Part shown: positions 22,667 through 34,021 of the stretch, piece after piece | How positions within the stretch are numbered: position 1 is the stretch's first letter | How the letters are laid out: every line of letters starts with the position of its first letter | Source: Sequoia sempervirens | Taxonomy: Eukaryota; Streptophyta; Pinopsida; Cupressales; Cupressaceae | Length of the DNA stretch: 64,000 bases | Assembly (NCBI GenBank): GCA_007258455.2 | Contig: VDFB02254957.1 | Location: 62,001-126,000, forward strand | Direction: 5' to 3' | Notes under the pieces: generated by a model | The model's database searches: none | What the model saw: only the letters and a program-made list of their open reading frames with translations | Told to the model about the DNA's origin: nothing | Made by a program: the position numbers and the translations under genes

Positions 22667-24080
22667 ACACCACCATATAGAATTGTAACTAACAAAGGTT
22701 CATTTAGCTCTAGAAAATGCATTAAGCCTACCAACCAAAATTTTATTTACTCTCAGGCTTTCCAAATGTTGCAGAAGATAGAAGATCTATCAAATTTAAA
22801 TGAAAAATTTCCGAGCAAGACATCATGGTGAAAGTCCTATTAGGGTTTTTCTTTGCTCAAGGTTCAACGTTTCTAGGAATCTTATTGAAGAATTTACTCA
22901 ATACCTCTTGGGATTGTCATGTTCAAGAGATAGATGAGTTTCTTTGATCAACATTGTTGGGGCACATGCCTAACAATGAGAGAATGATCCTCTCTCCTAC
23001 ACTTCAAGCTTCGATAAGCTCAGGAGGGTAATCTTATGAAGATCTCAAATATATGTGCAAGGATTGGCTCAAAAGTTAACTTAGATGATTGAATAAACAA
23101 CAAATGATAAAATGATTTTGATCAACTTTTCTAAAACTATCTGCCAATAAACTAGGAATTTGAGACACAAAGTTGAACCCAGTTTGTTTATCACAAATCC
23201 ACAATGTGTTATTTCATAGTAGACTGATAAGGAGATCTTGAAAATGTAGAAAATAGAGAATCCATAGATAAATGAGCAGAGGGATTTAATACAAAAGAAT
23301 AACAAAAAACTCCCTTGTACCATTAAGCAAATTGTGGATGAATAAATAAAATAATTTATAGCTTAAGAGATTTGTCATTTTAAAATGGGAGTGATTAGAG
23401 AAAATTGCAGACCGATGCCTTCTATCCTATGCAACAGAGTCTAAAACTAGCAACTCAAACCATTCACCTATGCACCCTACAGTTGGAGAAAGACTTAATG
23501 TACTTGGCCTTGTCTTGCAAAACTTAAGATCTCAATGCCTTTTTACCTATCATGATGTAGTACATTCTTAGTGATCCCTTATTTAGTTCAGCTACCCCAA
23601 GTATTTTGCTACAAAGATTTACAAACACTTCTTGAATGCATAATTTTTAGCATCACTAACAAACACAAAAATGTGTATCTAGAAATAAAAAATCAGTTGA
23701 AGTAATTGATAGAAGAATGGAGACAAATTGCATAACATAAATGAAATTTGGCTTTTTATTGATTCTTTGAAGAAGGTGTACATAAGCTATAACAATGAAA
23801 TTGTTAGAAAATTACTCAATCTACTACTCACCAAGAGTATTAAATTTGATATCTTGAGGCTTGCGGAGGAAAAGTGATTGTGAAGTCTGCAGTGGCTAGG
23901 CACGCGGCTTGAGTAGTGTTGTTTGGTCTACATGCTCGACCATGGGCTCTCCTTTATTTTTTGCAGCGTATTCTCAAACATGAATCGCCTTTGTTTGGGG
24001 CTTGTGCAAGTTTTGGCTATCCTTTGTTCGGTTTGTGTCTCCTTTGAAGTTTGTCTTATTTTTTGTCGTGTCCTTGCCTA
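22667..24080 (+). other. Intron sequence, no gene seen; may include the LINE 5' UTR
   Basis: Low-complexity AT-rich DNA with many stops on both strands. The last ~200 bp before 24081 are T-rich and may be the 5' leader of the LINE relic. Confidence 0.4.
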
Positions 24081-25612
24081 CATGGAAGCAAGTGGGGATC
24101 AAAGGGACCCCCCATGTTTATCTTTTAAAGAGGCATTCAATAATGACGAGCCTTCGTCTTCCACACATGCAAATGTCGTCAATCTTCTCTTGCATGCAAC
24201 TCAAGAGTTGAGATCGTGCTTATCTAAGGGATCTCATCCCAAATCAACTGGTTGTTTGGAGAAATGTGAAGAACATCATATACTAGTTATTAATCCAAAC
24301 TCCATTGCAGGAGATATCTTGTACCTTTTTGAACATGCTCTAATATGCAAATTTATGGCCTTGAAGATTTCTTTAGTGGACTAGGAACAATCAGTCTCCG
24401 GAAGGCGATTTGGAGATTATAATGGCAGCAAATGGATACTTTTTTGTCGTATTTCCTCGAATGGATGATTGGAACAAAATATTTGAAGGAGATCCTTATT
24501 TCCATCATCAAGTAGGCCTTTTCATCAAACCTTGGCATGCGGGGTTTGACCCTTTGGAGGAGATGCCCTTTGAAATTCCTATCTAGATACGTCTTCTAAG
24601 ACTTCCAATGAAATTTTGGAGAACTGATATTCTACAGTCTATAGTAGCCATCATCAAGAAACCTCTAGAGCCTTCACGTCAAACCATTGACAGGAAGATA
24701 GCCACCTTTGCTCACATTTGTGTAGAAATTAATTTGAATAACCATCTTCTTGATTCTTTGGAAATTAGACTTGGGAGCATGAACTGGATTCAACAAATAG
24801 ACTATGAGGCATTGCCTTTTTGTTGTCGGATATGCCATGAATACGGACATCTACAGAGGAGTTGTTCTAAATCAGGCCCATCTGCTTCTCCTCCTAATGT
24901 TGAGGTTCAACTGGTTAATTCAAAGGCTAAGGGTAGAGCTCTAATGCATTCCATTGTTCTCGACTTAGATGGTTTCACTCCTATCAAACCCCACTCTAAG
25001 AATAAATCCTTCAATGGTCAGAATAAAGGTAACTTCAAAGCTCACTTTGGCAATAGATTTGATGTTCTTGAAAGTTGAGGAGGAGGCAACTGGGGAGTTA
25101 GACATGAATATTCTAGATCAGGAAGTGTGTTCCCCAACGTCTATTCTTGTCCCTCCCTCAAAGAAGATTTTGGATTTCCATAATTCTATAGATGAAGGAG
25201 AAATCCCTTCCCCTAATCATCGGGGCCAACTTCATTCGGTTCAGGAGGTTCCCGAGGTTCTTGTTGAAGTGGTAAGTTTGATTCCTTCTTCAGGTTGTCC
25301 TTTTGAATCTATTGAAAAATATTGAATTATAGGATTCGGTCAAAGGAGGTGAAAATGAAGATAGCAAAAGGAGAACCCCACAAGTCTTGGGTCTTCAACA
25401 AAAGACCATTAAAAATGGTATAGTTGATAAAGGGTCAAATGTAGGGAGGAAAAAGGACCAAGAGAAGGTGAAATTGATAGGGAAATCATTGGTAGAATCT
25501 GGTGCCATAAGGACACTCGATTCTCACTTTTCTAACCCTTCAAAATGATTGTCATATCTTGGAATGCAAGGGGTTTGGGTAGCATCCCTAGACAAAAGGC
25601 TACTTGAGATCT
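24081..25612 (+). pseudogene. LINE (L1-type) ORF1 relic with start of ORF2
   Basis: A plant L1-type ORF1. After a Met at 24081, coding-like sequence continues to a TAG near 24382. A shift follows, then a DUF4283-like segment (FVVFPRMDDWNKIFEGDPYF, GLFIKPWHAGFDP) with a second TAG near 24585. An open frame 24608-25078 then carries the CX2CX4HX4C zinc knuckle CRICHEYGHLQRSC. Near 25543 the sequence MIVISWNARGLGS marks the start of ORF2's endonuclease, and the element is cut off within about 70 bases by other repeat sequence. ORF1 proteins bind the LINE RNA. This copy is dead. Confidence 0.8.
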
Positions 25613-25767
25613 TGTAATATCCCCAATATGACCTGCCCTAAAATTTCTGATTTATGCCCTAGATTTTTTATTTCTAAATCTGATTGTAATTAACAACAGA
25701 GAACAATGTGATAGAATTGATTCAAATTAAAGATTTGAACAAATAATTTATTGCTTTACATACCCGA
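25613..25767 (+). repeat. LTR-like fragment
   Basis: It starts TGTAATATCCCC exactly where the LINE stops, resembling the LTR starts elsewhere in the window. No end or partner LTR was found before the minus-strand gypsy relic begins. Confidence 0.3.
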
Positions 25768-26799
25768 TCAAGTACATGAACATTGATAATCCAACAAATC
25801 CCTATACAAAAAGTGGCCAGACAATGTAAATGGTTGAAGTTCCTCAATGGGTAATATTTTTAATTCTAAATTACCTTGTTGCTTAAAATCAGCACATTTT
25901 GTAACATAGTCATGGGAATCTTTCTCCATTGTGCTCCAATAGTATCCCAAATGAAATAATTTTTGAAACATCTTGTCACTAAAACAACTGCCACAAATTC
26001 TCCCATGGCTTTCTTGGAGTGCAATGGTCTTTCCATCATTGTTTAACATCTAAGTAAAAGACCATTGTATCCATGTCGGTAAAGTACACTAGCAATAAGA
26101 ACACATTTTGTGGCCTTCTTGCAATTATGTATGCAAGAGCTCTTGGGAACAATTTGGAAGAAATGCCTCCTTTTCAAGGAAATTATAAATATCAAGAAAC
26201 CATTCTTCACATTCAAATGTAGCACATACGTGAGTTTTTTTATCATTAATGGCTAGAGCTATCAACTTATGAATAAGAAAAGTAAATTAAGTTCCATTAT
26301 CTTCAACATCCATTAGTGAGGCAGCGCTAGCCATAGCATCAGCATGACAATTATTTTTTTGTGGAACATTCTTGATGGCATAAGAATCCAAAGGTACTTA
26401 CAATTGTTGTGCCAACTCATGGTATTGTGATAACTTTGCTTCCTTTGCTCGATAGGTATGATTATTTGGTGCACCACAATTTGGCGATCCCCATAAATAG
26501 TAAGAGATTTTATGCCCAAAGATGATGCAACACACAAACTAGTGATCTTATTTGTACACGGAAACTCAAGCCTAAAACATTAGAGGTATTAGAATAACTG
26601 AAGGTGGGATGAGAATCACCTCTACACCAGAACACATTATGTGTCATTATTCCTTAAAGAACATGGTCCATGTGTCAAAAGAGTTAGCTTGTAAGATTTG
26701 CTCAGCGAGAAAAGATGTGTCAATGAAATCATGAGGAGGACATGGAGCATGAACTAATTGATTGGCAATGGCTTGACCTTTTATCAACTTTTGAGATAC
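25768..26799 (-). pseudogene. Ty3/gypsy RNase H to integrase zinc-finger relic
   Basis: On the minus strand, pieces of an RNase H domain (GVEVILIPPS near 26600, then SSLGIKSLTIYGD near 26500) lead into the linker ending VLYRHGYNGLLLRC. A degenerate HHCC integrase finger follows (LQESHGRICGSC, GYYWSTMEKDS, CADFKQQGN). Several frameshifts and stops separate the pieces. The upstream part of the same domain continues at 28192-28290, beyond a solo LTR inserted at 26800. Confidence 0.75.
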
Positions 26800-26800
26800 A

Positions 26801-28191
26801 TGTTAGAATATTGTCATTGATGTCAAAGCGAATGAATGAAGTAATTGTCATTGATGTCAAAGAAAATGAATGAGTTTATTATAATTGATGTATGAATGAT
26901 TATCATTGATGTATGAATGAGATTGTTAGGAGATTGTCATTGATGTTAAAAGGAGAAGTGATTAATATATAAAGAGCAGTGATTAAGGTGAGACAAAAGG
27001 CAGTTATCTTTACTGTGTTAAGGCGGCGATTAGAGTTTATAAAATACAGCTATTCCATATTAATGCTGAAAGGTGACACCCAAGTAAAACCTGATTTAAT
27101 CATGTTTGATTTAATTAAATCACCCAAAGGCAACGATCGAGAATAAATAGAAATGTATTTAACTTTAAAGGCAACCATTCAATATAGGTAGTGATTTAGA
27201 AGTTTAAAAGAGCAGTGATCTCTAAAGATCTATAGAAGGCAGCAATCATGATCAACAAGGCAGAAATTAAAAGAAAATAAAAGGAAGTGATTGGAATAAA
27301 AGTTAAGTTTGTTAATAAAAGACACATCCATTCAAAAGGTTATCTCTATTCCAAGAGATACATCTCTTCATAGAGACATGGGGATATAAAAGGCATAAGG
27401 AATGTGAAGTGTAAAATAAAAACAATGAGAAAGAGTGAATAAGAGCAGACACAAGCAGATCTAGAAAAGAGAATATGAAGAGTAAATCAGATCTATATTA
27501 AAATATATAAAGAGAGTCTTAATATTGTGAAGGGAGAAATATATGATGCACAATTTGGGGGCGGATTCATAAGTGACATTATAGCAGACCTTATGGAAGA
27601 ATTATAAAGGAAAGCATTACATTATTTGAGAAAAACTTGTGAAGGAAGGACAGTGCATCAGATTTGTGATCAGTCTTGTGAAGGAAAGAATTACATCATT
27701 TAAAGTCAGATTTGTGAAGCAAAGTGTATCTACATTTAGATCTTGTGAAGACAAATCATTCATTGAAAGATTCATAAATCAGTGCCTATCAAAATAAGAG
27801 ATTGGTGTCTTTTGCTGAGTTGGTGCTTAGTTGTGGGGATTGGTGTCTCCAGTGGGTTGGTGCCTACAAAACAAGTTTGTAAGAGAAGTAGGTTGGTGCC
27901 TACGAAGATCTATATATAAGCAATATTTTTCCGTGGTTTTCTCCTGCAAGAGTTTCCACATAAATCATGTGATTTTCAAGTGCTCTTAATTACTAGATCT
28001 TGCATGTGTGTTATTGTTGTGGCTGATTAAGTTTTGAAAAGTAAAAGATTGTGTTATACTGATTCAACCCCCCGTCCCCCCACCAACCTCTCAAGTATAA
28101 CTGTGTGTTCATCAATACAAATTTAATATTGATTTTTGTGAAGAGCATGACCCATCAAGCACTGCAAGTAGAAAGATGAGTTTTTCTAACA
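26801..28191 (+). repeat. Solo LTR (1,391 bp), copia-like
   Basis: The ends are perfect inverted repeats TGTTAGAA and TTCTAACA. gatac lies at 28192-28196 and also at 26795-26799, one base away from the left end, so the TSD fits with a one-base slip. The inner end region has tatataag (27903), 'ttttctcctgcaagag' and 'ccccccgtccccccacc' tracts, typical of the R/U5 side of copia LTRs. It starts with a triplicated 'attgtcattgatgt' block. It interrupts the gypsy relic on the other strand. Confidence 0.75.
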
Positions 28192-28290
28192 GATACTTCA
28201 TAGGATTGGCTTTAACAATAACATGTGTTTCAAAGTGCAGCATATAGTGTCTCAATTTTTGCAATGCAATACTGCTGCTTGGCAAAGTTT
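28192..28290 (-). pseudogene. Gypsy RT/RNase H fragment beyond the solo LTR
   Basis: The minus strand reads a short coding-like stretch (ETLYAAL..H, then KANPMKY after a small shift) typical of the RNase H approach in gypsy pol. It abuts the TSD gatac, so it belongs to the relic at 25768-26799. Confidence 0.5.
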
Positions 28291-30050
28291 TTCTCCAGGA
28301 GTATATTGTGTCTCAGGGAGCTTGGTTTAATGTATACTCTGTCATGCAAGGAATCAGTGAGAGTTGCAGCAGCATTCTGGTAAGTGTCTTTGGCTTTTCA
28401 AGATTGGCCTAGTTTGTGGGTGTAGGGCCTTTGTTGTTGGTTAGTGTGTTTTATCTGCATTCCATGGCTAAGGGAGAGCCATCAAGGGCAAGGCCCATTT
28501 ACATTCCATTGTTTATAGTAGATATTTAATTGTGAAGAAGTGGCCAATCTGAGGCTAGTTAAGGAAATTTAGGTGAGGAGGGGTTGGCAGACATTGGTTG
28601 TTTTAGACCATGCACTGATTCTAGAAGATTTCAAGAATAAATTGAAACAAGAAGTGGAGAATGTAACAATTAGGGAGTGTATTGTAGAGATTTTGGTTCT
28701 GGATGAGGGGTGCGATGTAGATATGGCAGATATGCTGTTCGCAGGAGAACCAAGGTATGCTTCTGGTGAGCACTAAGCACAGGTGACAACAAGCCTTAAT
28801 ATTGCAGTTGCAGGGATAGGCATATGAATCACATGTGGATAACAAGATATTGGAGGTTTTTTCCCAGGATCTCTGAATGACCATGGGGTACATGGTGATT
28901 TATTTTCATAATGACACATTGGAGTTGATTAGTGGTTTCACCATGCCAAAGCCGGAGGATGGTTTCTTGATCAGTTTTGTGTGATGAATAGAGATTATAA
29001 AGGGGTGAAAGGTTCTTTCTGTTATGCCTGCATTGAGTGTGTTTGTGCCTATGTTGGAAGTTAGTCTGGTATTCAGCAATGGGGTTTATAGTTGAGTCTC
29101 TGAGAGGGGGAAGACAATGCCTTTAAGGAGTGGCTATGCCATGGAGCTAATAGAGTTTTCTTGTGTTCAGATGTTGGTTTTTGTGGTTGCTGGTATGATG
29201 AAGTTGGTCTCTTATCTTTTGGTGGCACTGGTATTTTGTGGCATAGTTTGCCTAGGTTTTATGGGTTTTTGTGGTTGCAATTTTTATCTTTCTTTTTGTA
29301 TAATGCAACTGTTATAGGTGTTTAGGGTTTATGTAAATGTCTTAAATGGTATTGTCATATGCAGTATTTTTTTCTGTTGGTTATGGTGATATGTTAATGG
29401 GACTTCCTGCTTTGCTAGGGCTGGGGCCCCTTAATAGGTCCCTAATAATTTATTTAAAAAAAATCTAATCTTACAAAAACTTGACCCAACAAGTTTCTAA
29501 GAAAATTAGTTTTTATATCTTCAATTTGACATCATTCCCATTCAAGTCTAGCTTTCACTTGGGATAGAACATCATCACATAATCCTGGAATATTTCATTG
29601 GTTTGTTAAGACTGCAACAAAGTGTGATTCTTTCATAGGAAACATCATTTTTACTTATTTATTATGAAATCAATCATAATTTGATCATTTGCAAAATCAT
29701 TAGTTAGATTCAACCTCTCAAAATTATATCTTCTTTGATTTATTTGTACAAGATAAGTGTATGTCCCCATGTTCACTATTGCATGATCTGTTAGTGTTGA
29801 TTTTAGTGCTTCGTTGTTTGAATTTAATTTCTTTTCTTTCTGGTTTCAAGTATAATTCTTGTTTGAGAGGTTGTATTTTCATTCACCTTTATAATTAAAA
29901 AAGAGATACATTATTTTTAGCTGATATACATTTTAACTGTTTCATTTTTTATAGGAAATTAGACAAAGATTTTGGTCATCTTGTGATTAGTTTCCTCATT
30001 TGATTCTCCATACTTTTCATCAATTATAACAGTGTTTAATGCTTTTGCAG
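28291..30050 (+). other. Intron sequence; possible non-LTR 3' tail near 29450
   Basis: No gene is recognised. ORFs at 28573-28776 and 29117-29317 have no known domain, and the second is mainly hydrophobic. A 'ccttaataggtccctaataatttattt' tail followed by eight A's near 29430-29465 resembles a LINE 3' end but was not confirmed. The last bases form the acceptor for the exon at 30051. Confidence 0.35.
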
Positions 30051-30114
30051 ACACTGGAGAAGTGTCTCTTATCTGATGTAATTTCTCATAAAGAAGAAAA
30101 GCTTGACACTCCTG
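30051..30114 (+). CDS. ABCC transporter exon between Walker A and signature motif
   Basis: This 64-bp exon reads TLEKCLLSDVISHKEEKLDT plus the first bases of the next codons. It is the helical segment that lies between the Q-loop and the ABC signature in ABCC NBD2. The acceptor is gcttttgcag, the donor CCTG|GTACGC. It ends in phase 1 and joins in frame to the exon at 30257 across a 142-bp intron. Confidence 0.85.
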
Positions 30115-30256
30115 GTACGCATGTCCACCATATGATTGTATGCATATGTAGTCAAAGTAATATTCCTATAATGTGCTTCTTTCTTATATGAATCAGTTTA
30201 CCTTTCCATGCATTCCCTTGCCTTTCCATTTCAAAGCATTTGCTCTCTTGTCACAG

Positions 30257-30496
30257 TTTCTGAAAACGGAGACAACTGGAGTATGGGGCAACGACAACTT
30301 ATTTGTCTTGGAAGAGCTATTTTAAGACAAAGTCGTATTGTTATTCTCGATGAGGCAACTGCATCAATTGATACTGAAACCGATTTATTGCTTCAAAATA
30401 TAATTAAGACCGAGTTTGCAGACTGTACTGTTATCATTATTGCACATAGAATACCAAATGTAATGGGCTGTGATAATGTCCTCGTCTTGGATGCAG
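30257..30496 (+). CDS. ABCC transporter NBD2 exon: signature, Walker B, H-loop
   Basis: The exon codes for [14 protein letters not shown] (ABC signature, Val of the usual WSVGQRQL replaced by Met), [12 protein letters not shown] (Walker B and D-loop) and VIIIAHRI (switch His). It ends VLDAG at a good donor (G|GTAAGT). With the two upstream exons this gives a complete catalytic core of NBD2 with every ATP-binding element intact and no frame break, so the gene may well be functional. The short C-terminal exon usual for this family (a G-x-x-E-[FY]-D-x-P segment) was not found downstream within the window. Confidence 0.9.
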
Positions 30497-31759
30497 GTAA
30501 GTACAATTTATCAAAATAGTTTCACATTTTTTTATATTTCGTTTCTATCAGTTTGTTTTGTTCTAACACTTGCAATCTTTTTTATGCGGTGCATGGACAA
30601 TTCCTAGGTCTCTAAATAAATAGAAGAGTTGAAAACACATTTTCATTTCACTTGGCATATGCATAATATAAGTGACATTCAAAGCATATGTAAATTTGTT
30701 GGATAAGTTACTTTGTGATCCTACGTACAAAACATACCCTAGCAAATTTCTCTCCACCTTCTAGAAAAGTCTGTAAGTCGTCAATGACTTAGTTAAAGAT
30801 TTCAACATTTGTGACAAAAATTACGAAAATTACCTTTTTGAGACAGTTTTTTCTTTTTCACTTTCTTGCAAAAGTGACATTTGGGACAAAATTGTGTGAA
30901 TGTTTGTTTAGATTTTTTTTCTTTTTCAAAAATGAGAAAGTGTGCAAAGTCATATGTATCACCCTTTTTGATGCTTTTGCCATTTTTCAAACTTTTACAT
31001 AAGTGAAAACGATCAAAGTTGTGTGTACCATGCAATTTTAACATTTTGTCATTTTTTCTTGCAAGTGTCAAAATTTTAGTGATTTTTCAAAGGACAATGA
31101 TTTTTTGACACAAATTCTTTTGTGGATAAAAAAGACACTAAGGCCTTGAAAAGGATGACTTTTATTGGGAAATAATGAAGCATGACATTAAAGGGTCTAA
31201 AATGGACCAGTTGAATGTTTGGGGAACTATCGTTGATAGAAACCCACCAGACTTTACCAAAAAATGACAATGAAGGGGAAACAAAAATTTCACAATATGA
31301 ATACCAGATGCGAAGGAATGGAATTACACTTATGTAGAAAAATATTGGAAGGAAAACATTGGTATGGGTACAACAAAAGCTTCGACAGTTTTCATTACTT
31401 TGGGTAGTTATGTGTGGATGTTTATTAATTGCTGTTTCATTATAGAGAAACGAGGATATCTAGGCATTTGAAAGGACATCTACAAAAGGAGCAGCATTCA
31501 AAAGTGTCACATCATGGTTGTTGGAGTCATTATTAAAGGATATTATACCAAAACCAAAAATGTAGCAGCAGTGGCAATAATGTACATAATGAGATTGATG
31601 CTAAGAGGAGAAATAGATGTTGAAGGAAACTTCATGGGCATAAAATCTACAAAGGTACTAGATACACAAGTGGCATAGATAGAGAGGTGGAATAATGGAT
31701 AGTTTTAGAAGGATGTTCGTAAGAAGTTAGTGATGGATCCTTGAGAGTAAAAGTTGGAG
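30497..31759 (+). other. Presumed next intron; no gene seen
   Basis: T-rich and A-rich tracts with loosely repeated 'caaaagtgaca' and 'ttttcaaa' words at 30800-31080. Nothing coding is recognised. Confidence 0.4.
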
Positions 31760-32490
31760 CTCAATCAGGTCTTGAAGAGAAATAATGTGTAAGAATTGTG
31801 GAGGAAATTTTGAAAGAGGTGATGGGTCTCATTTTAAAAATGAGTCTCAACATTGTGATGGAGGGCTTTCCACTAGTAAAGTAGTTGAATGCAGGGTTTA
31901 AAGCACTGCTCAGTGAAGAGAATGATAGATTGACTAAGTTTGTTGGTGCTAACATGAATTGACCAAGGACAATTTAGAAAAGATCCAAAGGGCACTTCTG
32001 GAGTTAGAAGGACAACTTGATGCTACAAAAAATGTCAGGAAGCAAGAGAATGAAGCAAGGGCTAAGGAAATTAAGCAGGTAACTGAAGAGCTTGATAGGC
32101 TTCAGGAGTATTCTGATTTAGAACAACTTCCCAAAAAATCAAAAGTTGCAAATTAGGCTTCTTCTAGACAATTGGACAAGGAATTGAAAGTCAACAAACA
32201 AATCAGCTTGAGGATGACACAATTGATGGGGAATCCAAAATGATGACTTCAAAGGACAACTTCTCAGATTTGGTTTAACTTGAAGAAGAGTTTAAATAGA
32301 AAAACATGAATGATTTCTAGTCTTTTTCTAGTTTCCTTTGGGTTGTTGACAACCCACTTTGTGAGATGAATACAAAGATATCTCTTGGATTAGGGTTTGA
32401 AAAAATGAATAATTTCTAGTCTTTTCTAGTTTCTTTTGGGTTGTTGACAACCCACTCTTTAAGATGAATACAAAGATATCTCCTAGATTA
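31760..32490 (+). pseudogene. Relic related to the coiled-coil/NPLF retrotransposon ORF
   Basis: A Cys-His-rich stretch (MCKNCGGNFERGDG..H) near 31786 is followed, after stops, by an open frame 31959-32156. That frame aligns by eye with residues ~575-640 of the 988-aa protein: both have LxExExQ, KEQE or RKQENEARA, E/KIxQV and LDRLQE or LDCLQEE, then KSEVA or KSKVAN. Downstream, two copies of a ~98-bp segment (starting near 32308 and 32406) each encode a VVDNPLCEM or VVDNPLFKM motif, matching the NPLF module that follows the coiled coil in the large ORF. Stops show it is dead. It may be the remains of another member of that element family. Confidence 0.55.
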
Positions 32491-32659
32491 GGGTTTCCCA
32501 CGTGTGATAACATCAAAGTAGCATAGTAGAAGTTGACTACATCACAAGGACTGAGGATAGGGAACTACCGATTCCCAAGATTGGAAAGGGTAAGGAAACC
32601 CCACATTCCTAATTGTGAAATAGAATACAAGGGGATAAAAGGATGTAGCTATTGATGCC

Positions 32660-33746
32660 TTTTTTGTGATTTCTGCCCCATGTTTTGTTTATGTTAACCT
32701 TGGTGATTGGAAGGGTTATAACATGATGGAATACACCAAGGGCACATCTATTGCTAACATCTTAGGTGGAAATGTGCATGATGAAATGAATGTGCTAGTA
32801 GGTGGTCACATTTTGTTTAAGAATAAAATCTTTCTAGTATGTGGGTTTAAGATGAAACAAAAGATCTTGAAAATGATGCATGATATACCCATGGTGGTAT
32901 ATTATAGACCCCATAATTTTTGTAATTATGTGAGGTATTATCATGGAGGACCTTTGAGATTGAGGATCTCAATTGCAACAAGGGAAAAATCACCTACCAA
33001 CAGAATTTTGAACGTGACTTTTCCGTAAGTCTACTACAACCTTTGTTTATTCCTCACCAAGATTTGAAATGTGTGTTTAGGGACCCCATCATGAGTCTAT
33101 CCAAACATGGTAAAGATTATAGCTATGTTATGGATGAGATAAACAAATATGTATGTTCCTTTAAATTCATCTTGAATTCAATGCACATCATGAGGTAGTA
33201 TTAATTATCCAAGGAGTGATTGGGCTACCTGGTTGTCTAGGGATTTGACTAGTGATATATAAAAAAAATTAACAATTGCAGTTGGTAGGGATTACTCCAA
33301 TTGATAGGTATTAAACTCATCCCCAACACAAGCTATCAGCTACTAGCAATGGCCCTAACAAAACAAGGTGAATCAAAGAACAAGAAGAACCTTGTCAGAA
33401 CATGTTTCAGAGCATAAATCCATTAGAATTAAATGGCTGCACTTGGGAGAGTATTGTTGCAGTAGGCTCCAACATCTAACCCTTGGAAGGTTTTCATGCA
33501 CGACAATGTGTTTATGATGCTCCATCTTGCATTAATTTACTGTTCATAGATTATGGAGTGTTGCTTATAAGGGAAATGGATACCATCATTGTCACAAGGA
33601 TGGAAATTTGGGATGTGGAGCCATCACAAATCAATTGGTTCATAGGAAGAATCCACCTACAGAGGATGCAACTTGGGAAGAAGCAAGAATTTTGGAACAT
33701 TTGGATTTTCCTTGCTGGAGGGAAGCAATTGTGAGTGGGGTAGACT
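32660..33746 (+). pseudogene. Ty3/gypsy integrase relic with 3' polypurine tract
   Basis: An open frame 32666-33028 carries the integrase N-terminal linker (IFLVCGFKMKQKILKMMHD, paralleled at 39600-39660). After unrecognised sequence, a KWLHLGEYC segment near 33440 parallels WLHLGEHCYN of the gypsy copy near 43750. PPTEDATWEEARIL near 33650 is the typical chromodomain-side C-terminus of gypsy polyproteins. It ends in a purine-rich stretch just before an LTR start at 33747. Confidence 0.7.
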
Positions 33747-34021
33747 TGTCATATCCCCTTTTTGCAATAACTTGTGTTATCGACCAAATTACTTGTTTCC
33801 TACTTCCCATGTCTCCCTTGGCCCAATTTTGTGTAGGTGTTCATCTCCATCACCCATGTGCCGATCTAAGGTACTCAAAGTCTCTAAGTATGGGAGCATG
33901 CTCAATTATTCTAAGTTTGTGTGTCAATTGGAGTTACGGATTTTCCCTTCCTGGCATCCCCTTTCCTCTATCTCCATTAGGGCATCGAACTTCCCCATAT
34001 TGTCATGCCTCTCACCCATTC
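33747..34021 (+). repeat. Truncated gypsy LTR
   Basis: It begins TGTCATATCCCC directly after the polypurine tract of the relic at 32660-33746. It is cut after about 275 bp by the next LTR (34022), which lies in the same orientation. Confidence 0.6.

Larger units (their letters stand above)
14881..30050 (+). other. 15.2-kb intron of the ABC transporter, filled with mobile elements
   Basis: The donor is GTGTGT at 14881 and the acceptor is gcttttgcag at 30041-30050. The protein reads straight across. Inside are a copia element (16018-20222), solo LTRs (20757-22666 and 26801-28191), a LINE ORF1 relic, a minus-strand gypsy pol relic and an antisense coding relic. Very long TE-filled introns are a known trait of conifer genes. 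Confidence 0.85.

Noticed and set aside
29117..29317. Hydrophobic 66-codon ORF
   Set aside because: T-rich DNA gives hydrophobic codons by chance; no homology or initiation context supports it.
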